64,000 bases of DNA, from NCBI GenBank assembly GCA_028554795.2, contig CM068831.1, positions 34,287,644-34,351,643 of the forward strand. The letters are read 5' to 3'. The DNA is from Sinohyriopsis cumingii (taxonomy: Eukaryota; Mollusca; Bivalvia; Unionida; Unionidae). This document shows, one piece after another, positions 1-10,431 of the stretch; positions within the stretch are counted from its first letter, which is position 1; each line of letters starts with the position of its first letter. The notes below the pieces were generated by a model. The model was not told the DNA's origin. It ran no database searches and saw nothing but the letters and a program-made list of their open reading frames with translations. A program made the position numbers and the translations under genes.

Positions 1-1249
1 TATATAAATATGTCGCAGATACTATATGCACATATTACAGTTGAAGGATAAACATGTAACATAGTTGAAATTCTTAATTTATATGCTTTGTAGTGTTGTT
101 TCGGGACAGTTCTGGACATTTAACTCTTGTCAATGTTAACTCTTGTTAACTCTTGTCAACAAATGACATTTTATGATAAAAAGCAATATGGTGCAACGCT
201 CTTAAATGGCATTATAACTGATTTTTTCATGCTATTATTCATATGGTTGCGATACATAATCAATATATTGGCTGACATCAATACTACGAAATCCCAGCTC
301 GTTTCCTATATCTCAAATAAAGTAATTCATACATAAATTTTTCTTACTCATGCACATACACACAAGACGGCGATATGATTTTCAAAATATAATAGTAATA
401 ATGCTATCAGTTGTAGTTGTAGTTAAAAGTTTTCACGCTTTCTATAAAAAGGATGTAATGGAAAGAAATATTTTACTAGAATCAGCATCTTTTATCTCAT
501 CTCCGTTTATTAATATTCACTTGCCGGTGATGGTCTCGTACAGGCAGGGACAAATATTATGTACTAGTATGCACTGGTATAAATAGCAATGAAAGAAGAA
601 AACGCAGCCTACCCTGTCTTGTGGTCATTCCTTTCCGAATGGAATATCCGTATGTTGACTTAAACATTGTATAAATCAATATGTTTGTGATACTTTGCAA
701 AATAATTTTAATGAAAACGCCACAAACAGATTTAAGATTATCAAACCAACTTTTGGAGAGTTGGTATATCTCGTATAAAACAAATCAGAGATGAGGTGGT
801 ATTGTGCTAAACGCGTATCGAGCACACATACCTGACTCATTCATACCTCCAAAAAGCTGAACCTCAACTGGAATTCATACTACACCTGTGTCCACTGAAC
901 GCTATTTTGTCAAGTGAGTCGATTTTATCCCTGTGAAGTATTTTGATCTGAACTGCTTCCATAAACTGAAAGAGGACGTATCACATAAGACAACGCTTTT
1001 CACAATATTTTAAATATTGTTTCAAGGATTATACATTTTTCACCATTACATGTTATTTTATGTACGTTCATTTAGTATTACATATTTCGTTTTGTTCGTA
1101 TCCAAACTCGATGACGTCAGTAAGTATCCAGTTGTGTTGATCTCTGAAAACAAGAAAAAGAATCAAGGGTTCAGACAAAACACTAAAGAGACTTTCATAT
1201 TCTTCCAATTGCTCTCAGACCCCTTTGCCAAACATGAGAACATTTAAGT

Positions 1250-1252
<3 letters not shown>

Positions 1253-1286
<34 letters not shown>
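1253..1286. repeat. (GA)n microsatellite
   Basis: About 17 uninterrupted GA dinucleotides. Confidence 0.9.
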
Positions 1287-1288
<2 letters not shown>

Positions 1289-1431
1289 ACACTTAATCAG
1301 ATTTTCAGCCTATTATACGAATTTATTCGGTTCAACCACAATCGACGAGAAGAATATCAGCGAATTTCATTTGTGCTTTCACTTCTTCATTGATGCTCTG
1401 AATTGCTGGATGGAATCATTTTCGTTATGTT

Positions 1432-1434
1432 GGG

Positions 1435-1509
<75 letters not shown>
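1432..1509. repeat. (TA)n microsatellite
   Basis: Long, almost perfect TA tract. Confidence 0.95.
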
Positions 1510-1511
<2 letters not shown>

Positions 1512-1574
1512 GTAATAATTTGGTCTGTTAGTTAATAATTTAAGAATACTTTCAATTTCTATTTATTAAAGCTT

Positions 1575-1625
1575 ATTTTGGTAAAGTTATATCACTCAAT
1601 AGTTTACATTTTTCTTTAACAATTT

Positions 1626-1628
<3 letters not shown>
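1575..1628 (-). pseudogene. Possible relic of the receptor intron next to the stalk exon
   Basis: About 35 bases (roughly 1584-1619) match, at about 80 percent, the intron sequence beside the stalk exon of genes A (about 32676-32710) and B (about 48640-48676), in the same orientation. The stalk exon itself would follow directly but has been replaced by a TA tract. With the Ig exon relics at 12993 and 15254 this suggests one old minus-strand receptor gene that is now split by the Polinton. The match is short, so the call is tentative. Confidence 0.4.

Positions 1629-1629
<1 letters not shown>

Positions 1630-1697
<68 letters not shown>
1630..1697. repeat. (TA)n microsatellite
   Basis: TA tract followed by a short GA run, ending about 40 bp before the Polinton terminus. 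Confidence 0.95.
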
Positions 1698-1698
<1 letters not shown>

Positions 1699-1738
1699 AG
1701 AGAGAGGGATAAATATATGGCAAATACGGCAGCCAAAA

Positions 1739-1998
1739 AGCAGCAGAGAGATTGAACAGACCATTCGCTGGAAGGTCCATTTTTTGAAAGATAAATCTTC
1801 CTACGAAAAATTAAAATAAAAGGTCAATAACGTCAAACCGAAGCCTCTAACTAAAACCGGGAGTTTTTCTATTTGGACTAGTCTATCTTTGTCGTTCATG
1901 TTTTTCAAAATTTTGTTTACAAGCCGTGACACTTATTTGTGGTAGCATCCGCTCTGCTGCTATAAACGTGTGAGTAATTAAATCATTAATATACCAGT
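1739..1998 (+). repeat. Left terminal inverted repeat of the Polinton
   Basis: Aligns with the reverse complement of 12015-12303, with substitutions and small gaps. The best-kept blocks are the outer 120 bp and the stretch around the TATAAA at 1961. Divergence between the two ends suggests an old insertion. Confidence 0.85.
1961..1966 (+). promoter_or_regulatory. TATA-like box in the left TIR
   Basis: TATAAA reads inward and is also present in the right TIR (12047-12052, minus strand). On this side it would serve plus-strand transcription toward the integrase. Inference only. Confidence 0.3.
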
Positions 1999-2024
1999 CT
2001 CTCAACTAAATATGTTATCAAGAT

Positions 2025-2666
2025 CTATACGATATCGCATCGTGGTTCATGTAACTTTATTGTTATAAATCCGTGTGGAGTAGATTGTGCTTTTGAAAAG
2101 TTTTTAAATTTAATCATGTCCATAACCCCACAACACCAAGTCTGGTGAATATTTCGCAGAGTATGAGTATCGAATCCAATAAAGACAACTAAAATATTAC
2201 AGTTATCTCTGAACAGTTTAGGTATGTGTGTATGTCGGTGAGTAACATAAATCACGTGTGTGTTTTTACGTATTCCTCGGAAAAATATTCCAGCTGGATT
2301 TGATTGTTTGTCCAGTATTACGTCGTTATACACGACTAAATTATTAATAAATCCAACGAGGTCATCGACAGATGGGGCTTCATCAATATCGGTGATAAAA
2401 GCAATAATATCATTACCATCTTCGTCCAACAATTTTGCAATGTCATTAAATTCTTTAAGCACATCGTAACATCTCTGATCATCAACTGACGGAGCTACTA
2501 AATACAACTTATCCCATTTGAGCCATCTTATTATCTGATTAGGTGATAGTTGTGTCTTACTGGACCCAGATGAACTTATGACAGTTGCTCTGATAGAATT
2601 TGATAGCGCTGGATGATGCTTGACTGGATCTTGTTTTCGTGTCACTGAGAAATCAATGACATCCAT
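2025..2666 (-). CDS. Polinton packaging ATPase (A32/FtsK-like)
   Basis: Open for 213 codons from an ATG at 2664-2666; upstream codons in the frame are hydrophobic and probably non-coding. The family powers DNA packaging into the capsid. A P-loop-like stretch SSSGSSKT keeps the Lys-Thr but has Ser at both positions where glycine is expected. The Walker B-like VVYNDVILDK keeps one of two acidic residues. After it come blocks typical of Polinton ATPases: a conserved FFRGIRKNTHVIYVTHR segment and a later DNCNILVVF segment. The 3' end lies 27 bp from the inner edge of the left TIR. There are no frame breaks, but the damaged P-loop makes activity unlikely. Confidence 0.75.
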   Translation of the reverse strand: MDVIDFSVTRKQDPVKHHPALSNSIRATVISSSGSSKTQLSPNQIIRWLKWDKLYLVAPSVDDQRCYDVLKEFNDIAKLLDEDGNDIIAFITDIDEAPSVDDLVGFINNLVVYNDVILDKQSNPAGIFFRGIRKNTHVIYVTHRHTHIPKLFRDNCNILVVFIGFDTHTLRNIHQTWCCGVMDMIKFKNFSKAQSTPHGFITIKLHEPRCDIV

Positions 2667-2789
2667 GGCAAACAAATATAATGTATAATATGTATTTATA
2701 TTGTGTTCGATGTAGAGCATCCACCCTGACAAGTGGATTAACAACAATAATAACGACAACAGCAAAATGAGTGCACTTACAGGTAAGTA

Positions 2790-3134
2790 TTAATATAAGT
2801 TAATTTCGTCTCGTATGAAGACAGGTGGTGATATGGCTACTTCATTAGGATATCCGACTTGACGAGCGAGATCAACCAAGACCTGAAGAGTATCCAATAA
2901 ATGATATTGATCAAGCATGTCACGTTCATGATGTAGAATATGCAAGTAATGATTTACATAAACGTCATATTGCACGTGTGAAGTTGATTCGCTCGTTAAA
3001 TTCCATAAAAATACATCTTTAAGAGAATCATTATCTAATTTGTTGGTAAGATCTGCGATGAAAGGTAAACTAGTATTTAAATAATGAATTCGATTTATTA
3101 CAGCCCAAGAGAATATTGTAGGGTGAAGCAGCGA
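2790..3134 (-). CDS. Hypothetical Polinton ORF upstream of the ATPase
   Basis: Open for about 114 codons, with an internal ATG at 2973-2975, on the same strand as the ATPase and just upstream of it. The product is hydrophilic, rich in His, Asp and Leu, with no low-complexity bias, so it looks protein-like. I do not recognise a family. Its 5' end overlaps, on the other strand, the first codons of the integrase. It could be a small accessory protein or a chance frame. Confidence 0.35.
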   Translation of the reverse strand, partial: SLLHPTIFSWAVINRIHYLNTSLPFIADLTNKLDNDSLKDVFLWNLTSESTSHVQYDVYVNHYLHILHHERDMLDQYHLLDTLQVLVDLARQVGYPNEVAISPPVFIRDEINLY

Positions 3135-4080
3135 TTAGTAAAATCGCTGATGCAGCAAATCTTACACGTTCTGTTGCTGAAAATTGGTTAGCAAGACAGG
3201 TAATATGGCAAATTTAACTCCCACCACCTCAAACATTTCGCTTGCACATTATAATGTCAGAACTATTAATGAAGTTCATCAAGCAGATATTTTGTTATTA
3301 CACACGATATTATTAAAATTGGTAGACGCCAATCAGGTACATACAAATACGCGTTAACTGTCGTTGATGTTACAAGTAGATATAAAGAAGCAGAGCCGTT
3401 ATCAACTAAAATAGCAGCTGAAGTTGTATCTGCTTTTGAACGAATTTATCAAGGACGACCATTGCGATGGCCACAGTTACTACACGTTGATGCTGGCAAG
3501 GAATTTCATGGTACAGTATCATCTATGATGAAAATACATAACGTCAAAATCAGACGAGGACATACTGCAGTTCATCGTAATCATGCAATTATTGAACGAT
3601 TTAATCGAACACTTGCTGAGCGGTTATTTGGCTATCAACATGCAAAGGAAATAATTCATAAAGATATGATATCTCGAGAATGGGTTGCAAGATTACCAAG
3701 TTTGATAGCTACCTTATATAATGAAATTACTAGTGAAACCCATTTGTGCAATTACAAAAAAACAAACATATACCAATACAACGACATGACTTTTCAAAAC
3801 AACAATTACTAGGTAATCACTGTGAGATATTTATATGAACCTGTTGCATTTGAAGGTGGTAAAGAAGAGCGACTGATCCCATTTGGAGTCTTACGACACA
3901 TACAATTTATAGCGTGGTAAGATCTACTAGTAGACCTGCAACCTACAGATTACATTCAGCTGCTCCTCAACGTGGATTTGTACTCGAGCAGATACAATTA
4001 ATTCCTGAAGACGCGCAATTACCACCGCATCAGTCTTGTAAACTAGCAGGACGACGTCGATTACATTCAACACAGGTGAG
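3104..4080 (+). pseudogene. Polinton retroviral-type (DDE) integrase, broken
   Basis: The enzyme would insert the element into host DNA. Blocks appear in the expected order across several frames: an N-terminal helical part (about 3125-3199), the catalytic core (about 3250-3750) and a C-terminal part (about 3820-4050) typical of Maverick integrases, with a TDPIWSL block. Core acidic residues are visible: Asp in HQAD, Asp in LLHVDAG, and Glu in IIERFNRTL about 34 residues later. Damage includes a stop or frameshift at 3119-3125, a stop at 3215-3217, a frame change near 3298 and others near 3745 and 3880. A tiny upstream exon at 2767-2782 (ATG followed by a consensus donor GTAAGT) could join to the acceptor at 3103, but this is inference. 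Confidence 0.85.
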
Positions 4081-4158
4081 CATCACAATTTCGCGTGTTT
4101 GACCAAGACTAATGTTATTTATATCTACGGTAAATTGTTTTGGAGTATTATTTGAATA

Positions 4159-7100
4159 CTACCCCAACATTACTGAATTGAATACTACCCCATCATGTTG
4201 ATGTTGTTTCAATATCATGCTAAATTCAACATCGAGATCAAAGCAGCTCTTGTTTTTTGTTACACTGTTTATAACTAATTTTTTTAAAAATATATCATCG
4301 TTAGTTTCCTGAATTTGATTATTATTTTCTGAGACGTCTATGACAATTCTCCGCAGCTGAGATATTCTTCTGACTCGAGATACTGCGAGATAAACTATAC
4401 TTGCCCGTTCGATACTATCATCGACGATCCAAGCATTTATATTAGAGATGGTCAATCCTTTTGATGAATGAATTGTCATTGCGTATCCTAGCATCCATGA
4501 AGTTTTGTTCATAGTTAATGCGCTCTCAACAACACTGTCAGGAACTAAAACAATATCTTTTAATACAAGATTTTATTTCTCTTACGATCCATTTGTATCA
4601 ACGTCGATATTCTGTCGTCGCGAAACTGCTGGTCAATAACATAACGGTACGGGTAGGTTTGAACATTTTTCTTCATGTAACATAAATAATTGTTGTTGAA
4701 GTGTCTCACGAACTATCGTTCTACTTGCAGCGATGAAATCATTTGGTCTTCATAAATTCCAAAAATTGTTTATAGGAGTTTCTGAAGTTATTTCACGCAT
4801 TATTTCACATTGAATTTTATTCGGGTGTAGTAAAATTAATTTCTTCAACTCTCTTAGTTATGGATCATTGCTCTTTGACCAACAGTTATTTCTTCATAAT
4901 AATCTACAAAACTTCCTCAGCCATTTATTTGAAAACAGTCCAACAAAAGGCGGCGGTTGACAATGCTCGCCATACATTATTACAGCAGCCAATAACCAAT
5001 CAATAAATATTTGAAACGTTTCTAATGAAACAGTACATATTTCATCAGGAGTCCATTAATCTCCCTACCATGAAACTGATTTGTGATAAAGTGCTTGATT
5101 TAATATTTCTTTCTTTCATTTCTCTTGCGAGTCTGTGTGTAGGCGTTAATACAACTATTTCTGAATAATTCAAAAATAATTCAATGACAGGGGTTGTTTT
5201 ACCAAAACCTCCACGTCCATTGAGATAAACTGTTTTATGTCTAGCTACAGGATCGAATACAGATGGTGCTGGTGACAATTTTGATCTTTTATTTTTTGGT
5301 ACTAAATATCCTTAATTTCACCGTCGGCGGATTCAGAATAGTCAAATATATTTTCATGTTTTATTCTCCATTCGCCCCACTGTGCATAAGTGCCCACATG
5401 TAGTTGCTCCAGCAATCCTGTATTTTTCATTGATATAAAATGAATCCGTTGCGACTCTGACAGCAAACTCAGAAACTATATTTATCATCGATAATTGATT
5501 TATCGAAACATACGCGAGCATTGAAAATCTTAAATGAGTAAACGGTGGTGACTCACCATCAAAATAACTGACAATTGTACCTAATTTATGTCCGTCTGAT
5601 AAATTAACATTACTTCGACTTATAAATGTGTTTCTATTCGTTGTATCAGCAATTATAAAATCTATTTCAGTATCATCTATAATTAGTCTTGTACATTGTC
5701 GTTTACGATCATATGATCCTCCTTCGGTGAATTTACCGATTATTTTTCTGCCAAGTTCATTTGAGATTTTATTTTCAAAATCAGTCATATCAGGATTTTC
5801 ATCATCAGAATATTTCCTTTGTTTGTGGTAACCAAACTTGTTTCTGCGAACTATACGATATAATTGCTTCAAATACAATCACCTGTATCAGTATTATTGC
5901 ATCGATCATATATCGTAATAATACTTTGGTGCCCACATTATTTCTGAAAAATGTTTGCCAAACCAGACATAACAAATCGGATGAAGATCTTCGGCAAACT
6001 TAAATGACTCGATACAAGCGAGTCCAGTCAGGACAATATCTGGTAATGGTCCGTTTATCGATACTCTGGTCATCTCCTGTGCTGGATGTCCAAATTGCTC
6101 AAAATATTTTTAGAACACTCTCCCATACCAAGGAAACTTCCGGGATAACATGAAACCATATCAACCGAGATAACATCCTTATAATCGTATATGGTATTCC
6201 ATAATCCACCGTGTCCGTATTCGACACAACTCGATAGTATATCATTGAGAAAATCATGCCTCGTTGGCTTCCAGGAATTTTTCTCTCTGGCAAAATGAGA
6301 TGCGACTGATGGAATCGTAAAACCATTACTGAGCAACTTTTCATGCAGGACATCTCCATGAGTGTATTTTGAGGCAATATCTTTAATTTCTTCGTGGAGA
6401 GATTCCGTGCGATAAATATCTCCATTAGGTCGTACAAACTGAACATAATTTCCATCATCGGAACTCTGAAATAACCATACTGATACTTGGTCGTTTTGAC
6501 TTATTTCGTTAATAAAATCAAATATATCTCCTTGGTAAAATTTAACAATTCGATTTCGTGGAAATATTGTTACTGCATTAGTCCACACATGAGCATTATG
6601 ATCAATAATTTTAATCGAAGCTCCTATCGATTTATACTTTGATTCTTCTAAAACCTGTCCGGTTGTCGTCTTTTCCTTTAGTGGAAATTTTAATTTCTTT
6701 CCAAGCTCAGCGACGTCTTTGATAGACTCTCTGATATCTATAACTAGTTCTGCCCGATCATTTATTATTTTTCTTCTTTTATCTGTTAAACTATTTCCAC
6801 GAGTCGCAATTGTAAAATGTTCCGTTACTCGCTGGGCTACACAATTTATTTTCGAAAAATTAATCTATTTTAAATTAAGAAGGCTGGGATTATCATACAG
6901 CGGATATATTGCATAAACTGTGGTCACAGGATACGATCGTTCACAATATGGTTTGTCAACACCAATCAGCATTCCTGGTTTAAAATGTTTACTTCATATG
7001 GCAATTTTTTCACTATGAAGGACAGGATCACGTTTGCCAATGATACTCAAGTATAATCTACTTTCTTAATAATCTTTACCCTGATAAAATATCTTTGATT

Positions 7101-7326
7101 GTCGAGATAATTAATAATCGTCGCCGCTCGCTGGTCGTTCATTGTAGCCACGACACCATCGGTGTTACATATGATTTTAAACGTTGACCACACATGAGTT
7201 GCTTCATCGTTGAAAATTTATTTTATAGCATTACGAATATCTTTAATGAGAGTTTCCATTGGATGGACCAGAGCTCGTCTTCGTGGGCCAGAGGTTCTAT
7301 CAGGATCGAATCTATACTCAGATGGC
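4159..7326 (-). pseudogene. Polinton DNA polymerase B joined to an SF1 helicase, broken
   Basis: Reading down the minus strand, similarity runs without a gap from a polymerase N-terminal part (about 7320-6590), through a palm block VISVDMVSCYPGSF (about 6150), a second block with motif C-like VRVATDSFYI (about 5440), into a helicase. The helicase has Walker A NGRGGFGKTT (about 5205), the motif TPTHRLA (about 5130), a Walker B-like DEIC block (about 5035), and the C-terminal GYAMTIHSSKGLT and YLAVSRVR motifs (about 4480-4380) of Pif1/RecD-like enzymes. Between motif C and Walker A the sequence stays coding-like with only frame slips near 5290 and 5390 and no start signal, so I infer one fused polypeptide. 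Several stops and frameshifts inactivate it. The polymerase would be protein-primed and replicate the element. Confidence 0.85.
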
Positions 7327-7365
7327 TTAATCGTAATCGCTGACAATAACTCTTCTTATAATTAA

Positions 7366-7743
<378 letters not shown>

Positions 7744-7928
7744 ACAGATATTATGATAAAAAATCAACAATGATAATAGTGACAAAGTTATAAAAAGCAC
7801 TGAAAATTGGTTGTTTTGGTAATTGGTCACGCATAAAAACACCTCAAAAACTGTTGATGTTCATTTTTTTATCAGCATTAAGTAAATCAAAATTTGACAT
7901 TGGAAAGATTAACGAACTGTTCCTGGAA

Positions 7929-7976
7929 GTCTTAGACCTCTTCCTTATCGATAAGGAGTTCCTGCTAATCTAAGAC
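7929..7976. terminator. Hairpin between convergent Polinton genes
   Basis: An 8-bp outer stem (7929-7936 with 7969-7976) encloses a 16-bp perfect palindrome (7942-7957, centred on ATCGAT). It lies between the 3' ends of the plus-strand Cys-rich ORF and the minus-strand virion genes, where a bidirectional 3'-end signal would fit. The function is inferred. Confidence 0.4.
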
Positions 7977-8009
7977 AACAACCCCGGATTTTTATTCCTT
8001 TTCCTGTTA

Positions 8010-8360
8010 TTAGTTATTTGGTGCTAATCCACCAGCAACTCCAACAACACCAAGTGCAGCTGCTTTTGCAATAGCTGGGGCTGCAACGGCTATTAACACT
8101 GGTATAGCTGCAAAAAGTGGAAATATACCGCCTGTTTAATTGAGTCTTTAACTGCACCAGCAGAAAGATTGAGCTTAACGCATGTTTAAAATTGTTTGGC
8201 ATCAGTGAAATGCCTGAGTTGACGTTCAACAATGATAGTTCATTTTGACCACCTGTGATCTGATCTTTTTAATGATATTTTTATTCCACATTTCTTTGCT
8301 GAATTTGATTGAAGCTTTTTAATCGGAGCAGGAATCAGACTGATGTTAATATGATGATAT
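8010..8360 (-). pseudogene. Small Polinton virion-type protein with hydrophobic Gly/Ala C-terminus, broken
   Basis: Read across two or more frames. The last part is a strongly hydrophobic stretch (GGIFPLFAAIPVL, then an Ala/Gly/Val-rich run) ending at a stop at 8010-8012. Before it are short basic and polar blocks. Short basic proteins with a C-terminal hydrophobic segment of this kind occur beside the capsid genes of adintovirus-like elements and are compared with adenovirus core protein pX. I suggest that class without certainty. Frame slips near 8130 and 8190 break the gene. Confidence 0.5.
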
Positions 8361-8388
8361 GACATTATAAATATCGTGGGCGATTTAA

Positions 8389-9990
8389 TTAGATGTTTTC
8401 TACCGGAGCATCAGTAACACTCATTCGTCCACCAACGCCTTCAAGTACCATTGTTCTGTCTGAGAGAATAATAGCGATTACACTGTAACTACCAGCAGCC
8501 AGTCGAGCTACAGGAGCTCGAAAATATATATCTAGGACAGATTTCCTGAATGAATCTAAATGTTCCAACGAAACTTAATAGATTGTATATAATGTTGATA
8601 TATCTGCAAACATTTTGATCACACCCCATATATGTCATCAACCTATGATAAGCACATGCAACATGATTCTGATCAAAATTTTACAAAACTTCTTCAGAAG
8701 GTTATAGATGTCCGTTTATCCTCAAAGCAACTTCAGAAACTCCAAGTTTGTCCAATACCATTGGATTTCGTACCTGTTCTGGCAATTTCCTGAAAAGCAA
8801 TAAATATATGTCGTGGTGAAGAAACTCCTTGTTGTGTTGCTATTTGCCGTATAAATAAACCAGCCGCATTACTTAGAATGTTATCTGTAGTCATTGCCAA
8901 CCATGATGACAATGATTTACCACGTGAATTCATAAAAGCAGGTAGATTTTCGTCTTAAGCAAGTGACAGTCATTACCGGCATCCACATTGACAGTTTTAT
9001 TAGTATTACTTTGCCAGCATCGAGTGCGTTGGGTCGCCATTGTCAGTGGCTTTTCTTACAAGTACCACAGCTTGCATAGCTCCAAATATTACTTTTCTAA
9101 CATTTTTACCATATCCAAAGATATGTGATAGTAGAATTACACATGAAAACATTTATTCTCCATTTAACACTGATCTACGTTCGGCAAATTCAAAGTAAAA
9201 TTTTCGTTCATCGATGTAACTATGTCCCCAGCTGGATTTATTCTCACGTTGCTACTCTAGGGGTGATCAGTGGTTGTTGTTGTTGTTGTTGGGTTTAACG
9301 CCATTTTTCAGCACACGATAGGAAATACATGGCGGCCAGAATTAATGGTGGAGGAAGAACCCGGGAAACCCCTAGAAAGAACGACCGACCCACGAGAAGC
9401 CACTGGCAAGCTTTCTCACATACCAGCATTGGCCGAACCCAAGACTCGAACCCACGAAGACAGAGGCGAGATGGTAGTGATCCGTAAAGGAGAGCGCTTT
9501 AGAACACTCGGCCACTTGGGGCCCCTGGGGTGATCAGTGGTACCCTTTGATAACATCAATGACGAACCAGCTGACCTCAAGTAATCATCGCTGTATCTTG
9601 CCAGACCCAATTTCGTTATAGCAATATCAAAATTTTCGACACAAATGTCAATATATTTTCCGTCAATCATGATTATTGCACTGTTAAATAATGCCATAAC
9701 ACCATTATTAACAAAACCAGGTTGATCTAAAAGTCTGTACGCTGTATCAGCTGCTTTGAAAGTCTACCTTCTACTTCGACAAATGCTTCAGCAGGTAAAA
9801 CAATGTCTGATTGTATCTTGAACATGTAATTCGATTCGACCACTATGATCTGGTGCACGCGCGTCATAGGAATAATAATGATAATCTCCTATAGATTCAT
9901 CTTTAAGAACCTCTGTGTCCATATCAAACGCTTGAACATTTTATTATAATTATTATCGTCTAACACGAAGCCAACTTTTGCTATTAAACT
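8389..9990 (-). pseudogene. Polinton major capsid (hexon-like) protein, split by a SINE
   Basis: Coding-like segments continue on the minus strand from about 9990 to a stop at 8389-8391, about 440 codons once the SINE is removed, which suits a double-jelly-roll capsid protein. Recognisable blocks are an N-terminal part with VLPAEAFVEVEG (about 9780), GKYIDICVENFDIAI and LARYSDDYLRSAG (about 9660-9560), SPRHIFIAFQEIARTG (about 8800) and a C-terminal LAAGSYSVIAIILSD (about 8480). Assignment rests on block similarity to Polinton and adintovirus capsids plus position. Frameshifts and the insertion at 9274-9526 disrupt it. Confidence 0.6.
9274..9526 (-). mobile_element. tRNA-derived SINE with a 14-bp target duplication
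   Basis: Minus-oriented SINE. It has a Leu-tRNA-like head (A-box region GTGGCCGAGTG, B-box-like GGGTTCGAGTC), a central block with a TTTAACGCC motif and a GGAGGAAG-type motif resembling MetaSINE central domains, and an (AAC)n tail. It is flanked by GGGGTGATCAGTGG at 9260-9273 and 9527-9540. It interrupts the capsid gene. The same family occurs at 35327 and 52032. Confidence 0.85.
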
Positions 9991-10104
9991 TGCCGTTATA
10001 TGTTTCTTTTTTTGATTGTGGTATATTGGCCAACTCTTAGATTTTGATTTGCCGCTTGATTTATTATTTTAATGATATTTGCAAGCATAATTTATGTAAT
10101 GGGT

Positions 10105-10398
10105 AATTTTACTGGCTCCAGCTGTCTTTGTACTAATGGAGCTGATCTGTTTTGATTGCTGCAAATTCTTTATCGGCAACATTACCAACAGCACGGATAC
10201 CTTTATCGCATATCATATAGCGTCAGTAGCTTTTATTCCTAATTGTTTTGCAATCGGTATTGCTTTTGAAACTATTCTCTTAAATATACCTTGAACAACA
10301 TCACCGAGTTAATCTCCGTTAATCGCTTTGTACGTTGGCAATCGCGAACTTGCTACCCTAATTATTACGGGTCCACGTTGAGCATTGTGTATAATCAT
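10105..10398 (-). pseudogene. Small Polinton virion-associated protein, broken
   Basis: Starts at an ATG at 10396-10398. An opening MIIHNAQRGP block leads into a Leu/Ile/Lys segment (LGDVVQGIFKRIV) and a basic amphipathic part. Similar short proteins with a G-x-x-x-GIF/GLF-type segment followed by basic residues sit next to capsid genes in Mavericks. In-frame stops near 10305 and 10210 disable it. Specific family not assigned. Confidence 0.45.
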
Positions 10399-10431
10399 TT
10401 TTTAAATTACAGATTGATTAATTAATTGTTT

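Larger units (their letters stand above)
1..1574. other. Left flank, no recognisable gene
   Basis: No convincing coding region was found on either strand. The open frames here are short, lack family motifs and have no supporting splice signals. A GA tract (about 1253-1286) and a TA tract (about 1432-1509) are present. If the receptor relic described to the right is real, its membrane and tail exons should have been here, but I could not recognise them. Confidence 0.5.
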
